22,607 bases of DNA from Chara braunii (GCA_003427395.1 BFEA01000008.1:4215297-4237903), one strand, 5' to 3'; positions 1 through 7,616 are shown, counted from the stretch's first letter. The notes: generated from the sequence alone by a model not told the origin. Translations and numbers: made by a program.

Positions 1-25
1 TGTGTGTGCGTGTGTGTGTGTGTGA

Positions 26-56
<31 letters not shown>

Positions 57-122
57 TGTGTGCGCGCGTTTGTGTGTGTGTGTGTATACGCGCGCAATTC
101 CAAGATCGCCGTGCGAATGTGA

Positions 123-160
<38 letters not shown>
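1..160. repeat. (TG)n microsatellite
   Basis: Nearly uninterrupted TG/GT dinucleotides with occasional CG and GA variants, running from the window edge to about 160. A short unique stretch at about 96-120 splits it into two blocks. Reading frames through it give only Cys-Val repeats and are not coding. Confidence 0.97.
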
Positions 161-164
<4 letters not shown>

Positions 165-200
165 CCGTGGTCGCGGGGGTGGGGCGACTCCTCCCCCCCC

Positions 201-202
<2 letters not shown>

Positions 203-236
<34 letters not shown>

Positions 237-253
237 ATCAATCAATCAATCAA
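203..253. repeat. (ATCA)n tetranucleotide microsatellite
   Basis: About twelve tandem copies of a CAAT/ATCA tetranucleotide with one G-for-A variant near 235. It directly follows a C-rich run (191-200). Confidence 0.97.
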
Positions 254-648
254 ACCCCCTTTTTTATTTTTTTTTATTTTGCATCTGCATTTTTTCAAAA
301 CACCTCATACTTCTGCAAGAAAACATAAATTCATTTCTAAAAAATTACAGGTAAACTCACGGACCATATATCTCATGATAAAAAATGACTAAAAAAAATT
401 CTGCTTTTCTTTATATATTTTTTTTAATTTTGTTTAAGTCGATTTTAGTTTTTGATTTTTAAAAAATCTTAAACAAAGTCGGATTCCAAAAAAACAAATA
501 TAGGAGTGTAGGTTTTTTTTAGCCCTACACGCCCAATTTTTTTTTTTTTTCATGCATTAGAAAAATAAATAAAAATTTTGCACCGAAGTCCGTTGGTCGG
601 CCTAGGCTGCGGCCGACTTGGACCCCCCGGCCGCGGCCGGGCGTGCAA
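254..648. other. A/T-rich spacer ending in GC-rich palindromes
   Basis: No gene is supported. The stretch is A/T-rich with several T runs (259-280, 539-550) and turns abruptly GC-rich at about 590. Positions 596-617 form a stem of GTCGGCC with GGCCGAC around an 8-nt loop, and 627-640 is a perfect 14-bp palindrome of CCGGCCG/CGGCCGG. These lie just outside the 3' end of the Penelope-like element. Confidence 0.7.
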
Positions 649-814
649 CATAGACCAGAATGCAAGTTCAGAGCGAAGCTCAAACCCGAAAAAATTGATA
701 ATCAGGATGCAAGTTCAGAGATAAGCACGAAGCATAGTTCGATCAAAACTCGAAAATTGATTCAGATGCGAGAAAACATCCACACACATCATCACCACCA
801 TAGCGAAGCACTAG

Positions 815-875
815 TGGAATCCCCCGACCGGTTTCGCCCGTACCACTATACGGGTCTCCTCAGGAGGGTGAACCC
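815..875 (-). ncRNA. Hammerhead ribozyme, pseudo-LTR copy 1
   Basis: Minus strand: the core CUGAGGA (863-857) fits CUGANGA. It is followed by the G-C closing pair (856 with its partner C), a bulged A, a six-base-pair stem II (CCCGUA with UACGGG) and a UAGUGG loop, then GAAA. Next comes CCGGUC, giving the GUC cleavage triplet at 828-826 with predicted scission between 826 and 825. Stem I pairs CCCUC just before the core with GGGGG just after the site, then an internal loop (UUCA / AUU) and an outer GG/CC clamp. Stem III is the self-complementary ACCGGU with no loop, so activity would probably need two molecules or tandem copies. Hammerheads of this open-stem-I kind are known in canonical Penelope-like pseudo-LTRs. 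Confidence 0.88.
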
Positions 876-922
876 AGCAAGTTTCGTGTGCCAAATAGGG
901 AGCTACTGGCCTTGCCCCCTAG

Positions 923-930
923 TATATATA
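923..930 (-). promoter_or_regulatory. TATA-like box in pseudo-LTR copy 1
   Basis: TATATATA, read on the minus strand, lies about 48 nt upstream of the hammerhead start at 875. A transcript starting 25-30 nt downstream would begin just ahead of the ribozyme. The motif is a perfect palindrome, so direction comes only from context. It is conserved in copy 2. Confidence 0.4.
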
Positions 931-1188
931 GCTCATGGTAGCTCATAACAGACGTCGTGTTCTATCAGAGTTCCCTTCCTATCCTTTCGCCTCAAGAATC
1001 TGGTGAGTGAGCCCGCAAGAAGTAAATATAGTAGCGCGCGGGTCGCCGATCCTTTGTATCGGTAGAAAAACTCAAAACGTTGGGTTTGTCCTCCCCAGGT
1101 ACTCACGCAGGTACCTGTCCGATTACCGTGTCCGGTTCCTTGACAAAATAACGAACACATTATTGTACACCTATTCTATCATCTACTG

Positions 1189-1286
1189 CACCCGTCATGC
1201 CTAGTGGTCCGGTGCATTCTAAAACTAACTCTTATTTCAAAATCCTATCAACGACCATTACACCCGGCATGCCTAGTGGTCCGGTG
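1189..1286 (-). repeat. Paired 26-bp stem-loop repeats in pseudo-LTR copy 1
   Basis: Two near-identical 26-bp units (1189-1214 and 1261-1286), 72 bp apart. Each ends in complementary arms (CACCGG / CCGG-GTG on the minus strand) around a loop containing ACTAGGCATG. The first has one T-for-G change in an arm. Function unknown. Confidence 0.75.
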
Positions 1287-1381
1287 TATATCTCCAAAGT
1301 GTGTATCAAAACCCAAAATCCAGGTTGGTAAACCTTGAGAGTACTGACAAAACGTGCGAGCGACCAAGAAAATAAATAGTT

Positions 1382-1413
1382 GAATAAATAAATAAATAAA
1401 TAAATAAATAAAA
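1382..1413. repeat. (AAAT)n microsatellite
   Basis: About seven AAAT units in the element's 3' non-coding region, directly downstream (minus strand) of the RT stop. It has the same location but about two more units than the copy at 7292-7316, which accounts for the 8-bp length difference between the pseudo-LTRs. Confidence 0.9.
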
Positions 1414-1486
1414 GGCTGACTAGCGAACTAGTGTACATCCGGGCACTGTACCATTGCCTATTGCCCGGGTTCTTCCGGATTCTTTT

Positions 1487-3721
1487 TCAACCCATCGCCC
1501 GCCGTATCTGGTCGGCATACTTCATCAGATTCAGCAATTTCCACAGCCCCGGGTCATTGGCAGCCTTGGCCAAATTGGCCAGGGCTCTGAGAGAGACCTC
1601 CGGGGGGTATCCCCGGAGGTTCGCTTCGACTAGAGCGCAAGCCACGGCGCCTGTCACCAGTGGAGCACTTGTAGTATGTTCCCTAAGTCTCCTGATTGTT
1701 GCCGTGAGAGTGGCCTTCTTCACGTTCTTTGCGGAATACGAATTGAAGTCCTGCATCGTCTGGTATTCTAGCCTCCTAGACTGCGTAAGCGAGTCTGTGT
1801 TCTTCGTGTGCGGTACAAAGTGCAAGCTAAGTGGTTTGTTGCAGAGGAACATCTTACCACCTATAAACTGCCAGGTTAGGCTGCATTCGTTCTTCCGGAT
1901 AATTTCCAGGTTGGAATCATAAATTTCTTCGAACATCTTGAAGAAGTTTTCGGGGTAATTTTCGTCTGGGATCGCCTCAGGTAAGCCCGCCACTACGGAG
2001 ATATCATCCATAATTCTCCATCCGCTTATCAATCTTCTCTCAAGGTCGAGTCCCTTGAGAAACTGGAGTTCGGCCATAGCACACGTGATCGATGCCAAGA
2101 TAGGGCTAGTGGACTTCCCCATCGGGATTCTGTATACTTGCCTCATCAACTTGTTCCCGCACCTGACAATCGAGTGTTGGAGATCGTCCCTGACCCCTTC
2201 TAACAGCTGTCGGAAGTCTATGCTCACATAACCCTCAGTTTTCCTCGTGGTTTTGCTGATCGCACAGTCTTTCGCTCTGAAAGAAACCTTAACCGTCGTC
2301 CATCCCGCATTCTCGAATAAACATAGGAGCCTTTCTACCGCGTTCATCACAGCGTTGTGTGGGATCCGTGAGAACATTTCTTTAATATCTTAGCATCTGC
2401 CCACTACTCGATTGCAACCTAGTGTGCTCAACCTCTGTGTAGTTGCTAACATACGATCACGCAGCTCTGCCACCGAGTTGAGAAAGAAGGTATCTCGTGC
2501 CGGCAATCTTATCAGCAGGTAGTGCAGCGCTCGGACCACTCTTCTTTGTGCTACCGCTGCGGGATCCGAAGGAGATGGTGCGATAGGCCGCCATCTCCCA
2601 AGATCCTTATGCTTCGGAATCACGTAAGTCGTTCCCATCCTGCCATCCTGTCTCCATGGTCCGAGCTTCCGAAGCCCAATATTGATAAAGTCTTTCTTGC
2701 TTTTCGCCATGATCGTCGGCTCATCCTCCCCTGTTCCAACTGCCTCGTAGTTGGTATTCCAAAGGAATACCTTTCCGAAAGCATGTCTATAAATGACCGG
2801 GCAGATTAAAGCCGTATCTCCTTGATTTCAGTCAATCGGTGTCATCACCAGACCCTCAAACTGCGAAGCCCACGTCTTCACTTCATCTGTCGTCCAAGCG
2901 GTTGACTGATGGCGCCTACCGCCGTATGCATCCTTCGGTACTGTTAACAACGGAGTAGTGCCGCCTAGGAATCTAGTAGCCTCCTGAACGGCCCTGATCA
3001 GGGCATGAGGTTCCGTTCTTCTAGCCGGTCTCGTAATGTTCTTCGAGTTTTTCACGAAGCTTGGTGCGTGCGGTAGTACCGAAAGTCTGGTCACCACGTG
3101 CCCATCGAATCTTGGAAGATTGAGGTCCCGACATCTGCAAACCTGCACATTATCGGACACAAATCTCTTCTGGTTGTGCAACACCTCACCTATCGTCCTA
3201 TTTCTCGTCCAAATTACGCGGATCCTGGTTCTCAGGAAACTAGCCACCGCTCTATTGGTCACCCTTGTCTCAATCGCGTCCTCCGCCATCTTGTGTATGC
3301 TTCTCTTCTTAATGCATGAGTCGAAGCGCAGTTTTACGTTAATCCTCTTCCTCACACCGACACCTACCTTGCACCGAATGGCCTTGTCGATCTTCATCCT
3401 CAGCAAAAGCTTGGTCTTCTTCTCAGCAAAGAGTCCTGTTGTTCGATACAAGTCCACTAACTTATTTGTGGTAAGGTTAGCCAGTTGAGATGCCGGTCGC
3501 GGTCTACGTAGTAGCTCTGCTAGCATATGCTTATGTTTCTCGGTGGTGGTCTTGGTCTTTACAACTTCGAGGAACTCGGCGGGTCTGCCTCCCTGGAGTA
3601 CCTGCTTCGCATGCTTAAGTAACAATGTCTTTCCACCGATCAGTAGTTTCACCGAATATCCTCCTAATTCGCCTCCAGCTATCGATCCATATATCTCCCT
3701 TACTGAAAACCTTAGTACCAA
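1487..3721 (-). pseudogene. Reverse transcriptase of Penelope-like element (CxC linker + RT), broken
   Basis: Would copy element RNA into DNA at the nicked target. One frame runs the whole length. It begins with a basic linker, then the CxC motif VCRCRDLNLP (Cys codons at 3137-3139 and 3131-3133), which in this clade joins endonuclease to RT. RT signatures follow: VIPKHKDLGRWRPIAP (fingers), DIKEMFSRIPH (motif A, ~2387), RIPMGKSTSPILASI (motif B), IMDDIS (motif C, catalytic Asp pair at 2003-2008) and LTWQFIGGKMFL. About 60 residues lie between the fingers motif and motif A, room for the insertion-in-fingers domain shared with telomerase; I cannot confirm it. The frame is interrupted by TGA at 2828-2830 and TAA at 2390-2392, the latter directly before the motif A Asp, and ends at TGA 1487. 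No ATG opens it: it joins the endonuclease frame through a frameshift near 3725-3745. Confidence 0.88.
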
Positions 3722-4202
3722 TTTTTCCTCCCATCTCTCGTTTCGACAGCAGCCACCCTATCTGGGAAGCAAAACGTGTCCCCTGATATTCACAAACAAC
3801 TGTCTCCTTCACTCTAGCCCTTGCGGATCTTCCTACCCTTTCGCGCCTTCCTTTTCTCCTTCTACGGTACGCTCTGTCGTCCTGCTTCCGAGCTTCCCTC
3901 GTGTTCAAGCTCGGATTCAGGTTGGCGATCATGAAGCTCTCGAAAGCGTAGTCATCCTCCTTGTCGGCGTGCCGGATTGGTAGGATAACGTATTTGTCTG
4001 GGCCAAACACCCTCATCCATCTGTATAGGTGAGGCGTCTCGCCCAGTGCATTGCAACGTGCATTCCGGCAGTGCTCCCGCCATCTCTGGATTATCGGACG
4101 AACCGTACATCCGACGTAGCTCTTCCTATTCCAAGGGCTAACTACANCGTNGACTCCTGGTGAGNTAAGCTCCAACAAGTCCCCCAGCCTCTCGGTTCTA
4201 GC
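3615..4202 (-). pseudogene. GIY-YIG endonuclease domain of the Penelope-like element
   Basis: Would nick target DNA for priming. The GIY motif is GV followed by a codon with an ambiguous base (N at 4151; nAC, compatible with Tyr). The YIG motif is KSYVGCT. Then come an Arg-rich helix (VRPIIQRWREHC), the catalytic-type Glu in DYAFESFMIANLN (~3941) and the final Asn in LNPSLN. No Cys2His2 cluster separates GIY from YIG, as in Chlamys rather than canonical Penelope elements. The domain precedes the RT, the permuted order of Naiad/Chlamys. Three N bases (4147, 4151, 4165) obscure the start. There is no ATG; the frame is the same as the upstream zinc-knuckle region, separated by TAA at 4203-4205. 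The frame overlaps the RT frame for about 100 bp, showing a one-base shift. Confidence 0.85.
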
Positions 4203-4205
4203 TTA

Positions 4206-5258
4206 ATACTTCTCCAACCAAGGGATCTGTCCCCTAATCGTGAGCAAGATCGTAGTGAGTGATATCACTACTTCAACCTTCCTACTCACCTCTGGACTAG
4301 CCTTCTGCTCCCACAATGCTGTGCGTCGTCCTAACCACAAAACCAAAGAGTTCCAAAGTTGGGCATTCGTGGGAGCCGGAAACCGTTAGTTGGAGTCCTG
4401 TGGTAATATTGGTGTTGATTTCAAAACGACTCGTGGCTGTCTTGCGCTCCTTTGTTCCTGCAGAATCCTGTCCTTCCTCATCTCATCTCCAGGTGTTAGT
4501 GGTGCTTTCCCTTTTCTGGTGGCGCTCTCGTCCTCCTCTTTTTCTTCGAAGCCATCGTAGGCCAACTGTACTTGCTGCCTTGCCAGTAGTTCCACTACCT
4601 CGGGCTTCTTAGTGTATTTAATGTCTTTCTTGTTGCAAATCTTCCTCAAATCTAGAGCGCTCTTTCCTGAGTAGATCTTGTGAGCGGAGATGCAATAGTC
4701 GATGAGTCCTTTTTGAGAGCAGCTAGCTGAAAGTCCTTTATATCCACCCGTCAGAGGAGTCTTCGATTCCTCTGTTCCCTCCACTCGTTCCGCTCTGTCA
4801 ACCCCCGGTGGTGTCTCCCCGCATCGGGCTCCATGCTTCGAACATTCACCTCTTTCGAATCTAGGAGTGAGGTTGAGTGGCCAGACTGTAGCCTTCTCCT
4901 TAACATTACCTGCCTTTGCTTTGGTTTCTCTCTTACTTACCTTCGCTCTGCGTGCTTTATCCCGGACTGGTGTTTCCTCTGAATCCGTCGAGGCTTCAGA
5001 TGCTCCGGAATCCGTTGTTGACGTCGGGTCCGAGGTCTCAGAAGATCCAGAATATCTTCGCCTTCTTGTCTTCTTGCCTTTCCTCTTATTTTTCCTGGAT
5101 TTTCGATCTTTCGCAGAATGGCGTCCCGTCTTCACGGTTGCATTCTTCAAAGCCAGCTCCGCCTCTTGATTCCTTTTCTTCCATTCTTCGTTTAGGTCCA
5201 TCCGCAGTTGCAGTTTGAGCTCTTCCATCTTCCTAGCGAAGTCTTGGTTCCGTCGTAG
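4206..5258 (-). pseudogene. Charged coiled-coil, Ser/Arg-Lys-rich and SAP-like region of the PLE polyprotein
   Basis: In the same frame as the CCHC region upstream and the endonuclease downstream. From its start: a charged, helix-prone segment (LRRNQDFARKMEELKLQ), a very basic stretch (KSRKNKRKGKKTRRRR), a Ser/Thr/Glu-rich segment, then near 4600-4690 a SAP-like motif (LDLRKICNKKDIKYTKKP, then EVVELLARQ), a fold that binds A/T-rich or scaffold DNA. After TAA at 4386-4388 the frame stays open through a Trp/Leu-rich linker (TNAQLWNSLVLWLGRRTALW) to TAA 4203-4205. The openness and protein-like composition across both stops suggest one original ORF. A nucleic-acid-binding role is inferred; the SAP call is by eye. 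Confidence 0.65.
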
Positions 5259-5612
5259 CTAATCTTCTTCTCTTGCCTTTTTCGCCTCCTCTGCTTTCCG
5301 CTTCTCTTCCAGTTCCTGCCTCTCCCTCCGTAATTGCCTATGATGCTCTTTAATTTCTTCGAGTTCAGGGTCGATCGTATTCTGGTTCTGCTGGTTAAAA
5401 CGCCCTCGGCTCGCCCAGCAATCGAGGGCGTAGTGCTCGAGTTTGCCGCAGTTATAGCAGCCGCTATTAGATCTCCCTCGCACGACACCGCCAACTCCTC
5501 CTTGGCCCCCTTGAGGGGTAAGGTTTCCCATTCCTCCATTATAGTTACCACCACCGTACCCGTTGTTGTTTCCGCCCGCAGGTCCGTTAGTTAGATATAT
5601 GATGGAAAAATT
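5259..5612 (-). pseudogene. Gly/Asn-rich leader with CCHC zinc knuckle, N-terminus of PLE polyprotein
   Basis: The frame is open from 5612 (TGA at 5613-5615) to TAG at 5259-5261. It starts with a Gly/Asn-rich leader (NGPAGGNNNGYGGGNYNGG), an RG-containing stretch, then a zinc knuckle CYNCGKLEHYALDC (C-x2-C-x4-H-x4-C) as in retroelement nucleocapsids. A Glu/Arg/Lys coiled coil (HHRQLRRERQELEEKRK) follows and continues past the TAG into the next segment in the same frame. The first ATG is at 5531, but the Gly-rich leader before it reads like protein, so the true start may lie upstream through a lost frame or an intron. Likely role: RNA binding. It has not been matched to a specific known family. 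Confidence 0.7.
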
Positions 5613-6564
5613 TCAAAATTCCAAAATTTCCAAAAATCTCAAGAAAATCCCGTAGCTGGGTCTTCCCGACAAAAAACCGTTAATCCTACTGTTGTCGTGA
5701 CTGTAGGTCCAACAATATAATCCGTCAACAATTGCCTCAGGTGGTCCAACTACATCTAATCTTCCTTTAGACAGTAGGTCCACTAATAATAAACCGCCGA
5801 TAATTACCTCAAGTGTTCAAACTACCTCAAATCCTCGTTTGGCGAGTGAAAACGTGGCATCTAGTTACTATTGTCTCCAGATTTCGGCAATCTCCTCGTA
5901 ATTAACGTAGCCCTCCCTCATCGTAATCTTCGTTTTCTCAATGCGTAGTCACGTTTTAAGCAGCTCGTCATAAAGTCTATCACGCATTTGAATATTCTCC
6001 ACACATCTAGCCATGTAGAACATCGGTCTGATCGTAGTCTTTACATACCGATTCAGCCTTCTCCTCAACCGTATATGAAGCGGCACAGTACGGACGCAGG
6101 AAAGACGTCTGAAACCGTATCTTCTACAGCGGGTCGGCATGATCAACGTCTAGAGAGTCACAGTGCAGCGCCTAGAACTATAAGTCCTGCCCCTATTATC
6201 ATCAGTCCAATCCCAAAGAAGATAGTTCTCACCATCACCTTCCCCCGTCCCATGTCACATCAAATCTAAGCTTCAAGCCTATGGCCTGTATCCAGGTAAA
6301 AACTTAGTTTGTACCGCTCATTTGTCATTCTCCAAGTTCTCCTCCCCTTACCTACGTTCTCCCATCCTTGTCATGGCTTCAACAACCGCCGGACAGGATC
6401 GAGCCGAACTTGTGTTACGCTTGCGCACGAACTCTCTCTCGTATCGTCGTCGTAGCCACCAAACTAGCATATACAGCTTTCGGTTACTACGTGCCTACGA
6501 GCAAGGCAGAACTGCGGCCAAACAGCTTTCGTGGCAGGATAGTGAGTAGTCAACTGACATAGCA
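5613..6564 (-). other. 5' non-coding region of the Penelope-like unit
   Basis: Lies between pseudo-LTR copy 2 and the fused coding frame. It is A/T-rich near 5600-5690 and contains a 71-bp imperfect tandem duplication (5703-5844). A 65-codon minus-strand open stretch at 5949-6146 happens to share the frame of the downstream polyprotein, but stops separate them and I cannot support it as a gene. Confidence 0.6.
5703..5844. repeat. 71-bp imperfect tandem duplication
   Basis: Two units, 5703-5773 and 5774-5844, both begin GTAGGTCCA and share the blocks ATTGCCTCAGGTG / ATTACCTCAAGTG and AACTAC-TC. Identity is roughly 70 percent by eye, so the duplication is old. Confidence 0.75.
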
Positions 6565-6725
6565 ACCAGAATGCAAGTTCAGAGCGAAGCTCAAACCCGA
6601 AAAAACTGATAATCAGGATGCAAGTTCAGAGATAAGCACGAAGCACAGATAGCTCAGAACTCGAAAATTGATTCAGATGCCAGAAAACATCCACACACAT
6701 CGTCACCACCATAGCGCAGCACTAG

Positions 6726-6786
6726 TGGAATCCCCCGACCGGTTTCGCCCGTACCACTATACGGGTCTCCTCAGGAGGGTGAACCC
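6726..6786 (-). ncRNA. Hammerhead ribozyme, pseudo-LTR copy 2
   Basis: Same core, stems and GUC site as copy 1, with no change in the 61-nt motif that I can find although flanking positions differ. Predicted scission lies between 6737 and 6736. Together with copy 1 it would release a 5911-nt RNA spanning one whole unit. Confidence 0.88.
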
Positions 6787-6833
6787 AGCAAGGTTCGTGT
6801 GCCAAAAAGGGAGCTACTAGCCGTGCCCCCTAG

Positions 6834-6841
6834 TATATATA
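6834..6841 (-). promoter_or_regulatory. TATA-like box in pseudo-LTR copy 2
   Basis: Same octamer and same distance to the ribozyme as in copy 1 (offset 5911). It is placed to drive the full-length unit through the 5' non-coding region and the fused reading frame. Inferred from position only. Confidence 0.4.
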
Positions 6842-7099
6842 GCTCATGGTAGCTCATAACAGACGTCGTGCTCTATCAGAGTTCCCTTCCTATCCTTTCG
6901 CCTCAAGAATCTGGTGAGTGGGCCCGCAAGAAGTAAATATAGTAGCGCGCGGGTCGCTGATCCTTTGTATCGGTAGAAAAACTCAAAACGTTGGGTTTTT
7001 CCTCCCCAGGTACTCACGCAGGTACCTGTCCGATTACCGGGTCTGGTTCCTTGACAAAATAGCGAACACATTATCGTACACCTATTCTATCATCTACTG

Positions 7100-7197
7100 C
7101 ACCCGGCATGCCTAGTGGTCCGGTGCATTCTCGAACTAACTCTTGTTTCAAAATCCCATAAACGACCATTACACCCGGCATGCTTAGTGGTCCGGTG
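7100..7197 (-). repeat. Paired 26-bp stem-loop repeats in pseudo-LTR copy 2
   Basis: Equivalent of the copy-1 pair, at 7100-7125 and 7172-7197 with the same 72-bp period. The second unit has one C-to-T change in the loop. Confidence 0.75.
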
Positions 7198-7291
7198 TAT
7201 ATCTCCGAAGTCTGTATCAAAACCCAAAATCCAGGTCGGTAAACCCTGGGAGTACTGACAAAACGTGCGAGCGACCAAGAAAATAAACAGT

Positions 7292-7316
7292 TGAATAAAT
7301 AAATAAATAAATAAAA
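7292..7316. repeat. (AAAT)n microsatellite
   Basis: Shorter version of the tract at 1382-1413, in pseudo-LTR copy 2. Confidence 0.9.
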
Positions 7317-7389
7317 GGCTGACTAGCCAACTAGTGTACATCCGGGCACTGTACCCCTGCCGATTGCCCGGGTTCTTCCGGATCCTTTT

Positions 7390-7490
7390 TCAACCCATCG
7401 TCCCCCGTATCTGGTCGGCATACTTCATCAGATTCAGCAATTTCCACAGTCCCGGGTCATTCGCAGCCTTGGCCAAATTGGCCAGGGCTT
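7390..7490 (-). pseudogene. RT C-terminal fragment of the truncated upstream PLE copy
   Basis: Corresponds to 1487-1587 of the main unit: the last ~34 codons of the RT, ending at the TGA at 7390-7392. It is cut off at the GA-rich junction near 7491. It shows that the right pseudo-LTR is a 5'-truncated element, not a true LTR. Confidence 0.85.
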
Positions 7491-7576
7491 AGAGAGAGAC
7501 AGAGAAAGAGAGCTTCCTCAATCGGTGATCAGCCAATCGCCGGGAAGACGCCATGTCATCCGGTACGGCGATTGGC
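7491..7576. other. GA-rich junction and short hairpin
   Basis: 7491-7511 is GA-rich, marking the junction of the truncated element with flanking DNA. Positions 7532-7542 (GCCAATCGCCG) and 7566-7576 are perfect inverted repeats with a 23-nt loop. Confidence 0.7.
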
Positions 7577-7616
7577 CCTCACCGAACGAGGAAATATAAC
7601 TTTATCTCAGCACTAA

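Larger units (their letters stand above)
654..1596 (-). repeat. Pseudo-LTR, copy 1 (3' end of the main Penelope-like unit)
   Basis: Closely matches 6565-7499 with scattered substitutions and one length difference in an AAAT microsatellite. On the minus strand it contains the last ~35 codons of the RT, then the 3' non-coding region with two related stem-loops (1189-1214, 1261-1286), a TATA-like box and a hammerhead ribozyme. The left edge is set where identity with copy 2 ends. Confidence 0.9.
654..7499 (-). mobile_element. Penelope-like retroelement, N-terminal GIY-YIG type, tandem partial + full unit
   Basis: Seen: a minus-strand reverse transcriptase preceded by a GIY-YIG endonuclease, flanked by about 940 bp of direct repeat (654-1596 and 6565-7499). 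The right copy stops inside the RT 3' coding end, so it is the 3' part of an upstream 5'-truncated copy joined head-to-tail to the main unit. Known: such pseudo-LTRs from tandem insertion are a hallmark of Penelope-like elements. Endonuclease before RT with an intervening CxC motif defines the Naiad/Chlamys clade, and the absence of a Cys2His2 cluster between the GIY and YIG motifs favours Chlamys. The truncated end lies in GA-rich microsatellite-like DNA (7491-7511), fitting the microsatellite bias described for this clade. Every reading frame is broken, so this copy is dead. Confidence 0.88.
6565..7499 (-). repeat. Pseudo-LTR, copy 2 (5' side, from a truncated upstream copy)
   Basis: Direct repeat of 654-1596. 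At ribozyme and TATA positions the two copies are offset by exactly 5911 bp; at the RT end the offset is 5903 because this copy has a shorter AAAT tract. Similarity ends at a GA-rich stretch near 7499. It should supply the promoter and 5' end for transcription into the main unit. Confidence 0.9.

Noticed and set aside
203-253. CRISPR-like array
   Set aside because: Pure tandem tetranucleotides without spacers.
1522-1528. CTGATGA on the minus strand (again at 7425-7431) as a second hammerhead core
   Set aside because: It lies inside RT coding sequence. A short GTAT/ATAC stem follows, but no GAAA box or cleavage triplet is in the right place.
2828-2830. In-frame TGA in the PLE RT as a selenocysteine codon, as in some Naiads
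   Set aside because: The same frame also has TAA and TAG stops and a frameshift, the position fits an Arg (CGA) before decay, and I see no SECIS-like structure.
6322-6549. Plus-strand 75-codon open frame in the PLE 5' region
   Set aside because: Antisense to the element, without recognisable motif or context.
654-7499. 654-1596 and 6565-7499 as true LTRs of an LTR retrotransposon
   Set aside because: The repeat includes the RT coding tail and a ribozyme, there is no PBS next to it, and the enclosed enzymes are of Penelope type, so these are pseudo-LTRs from tandem copies.
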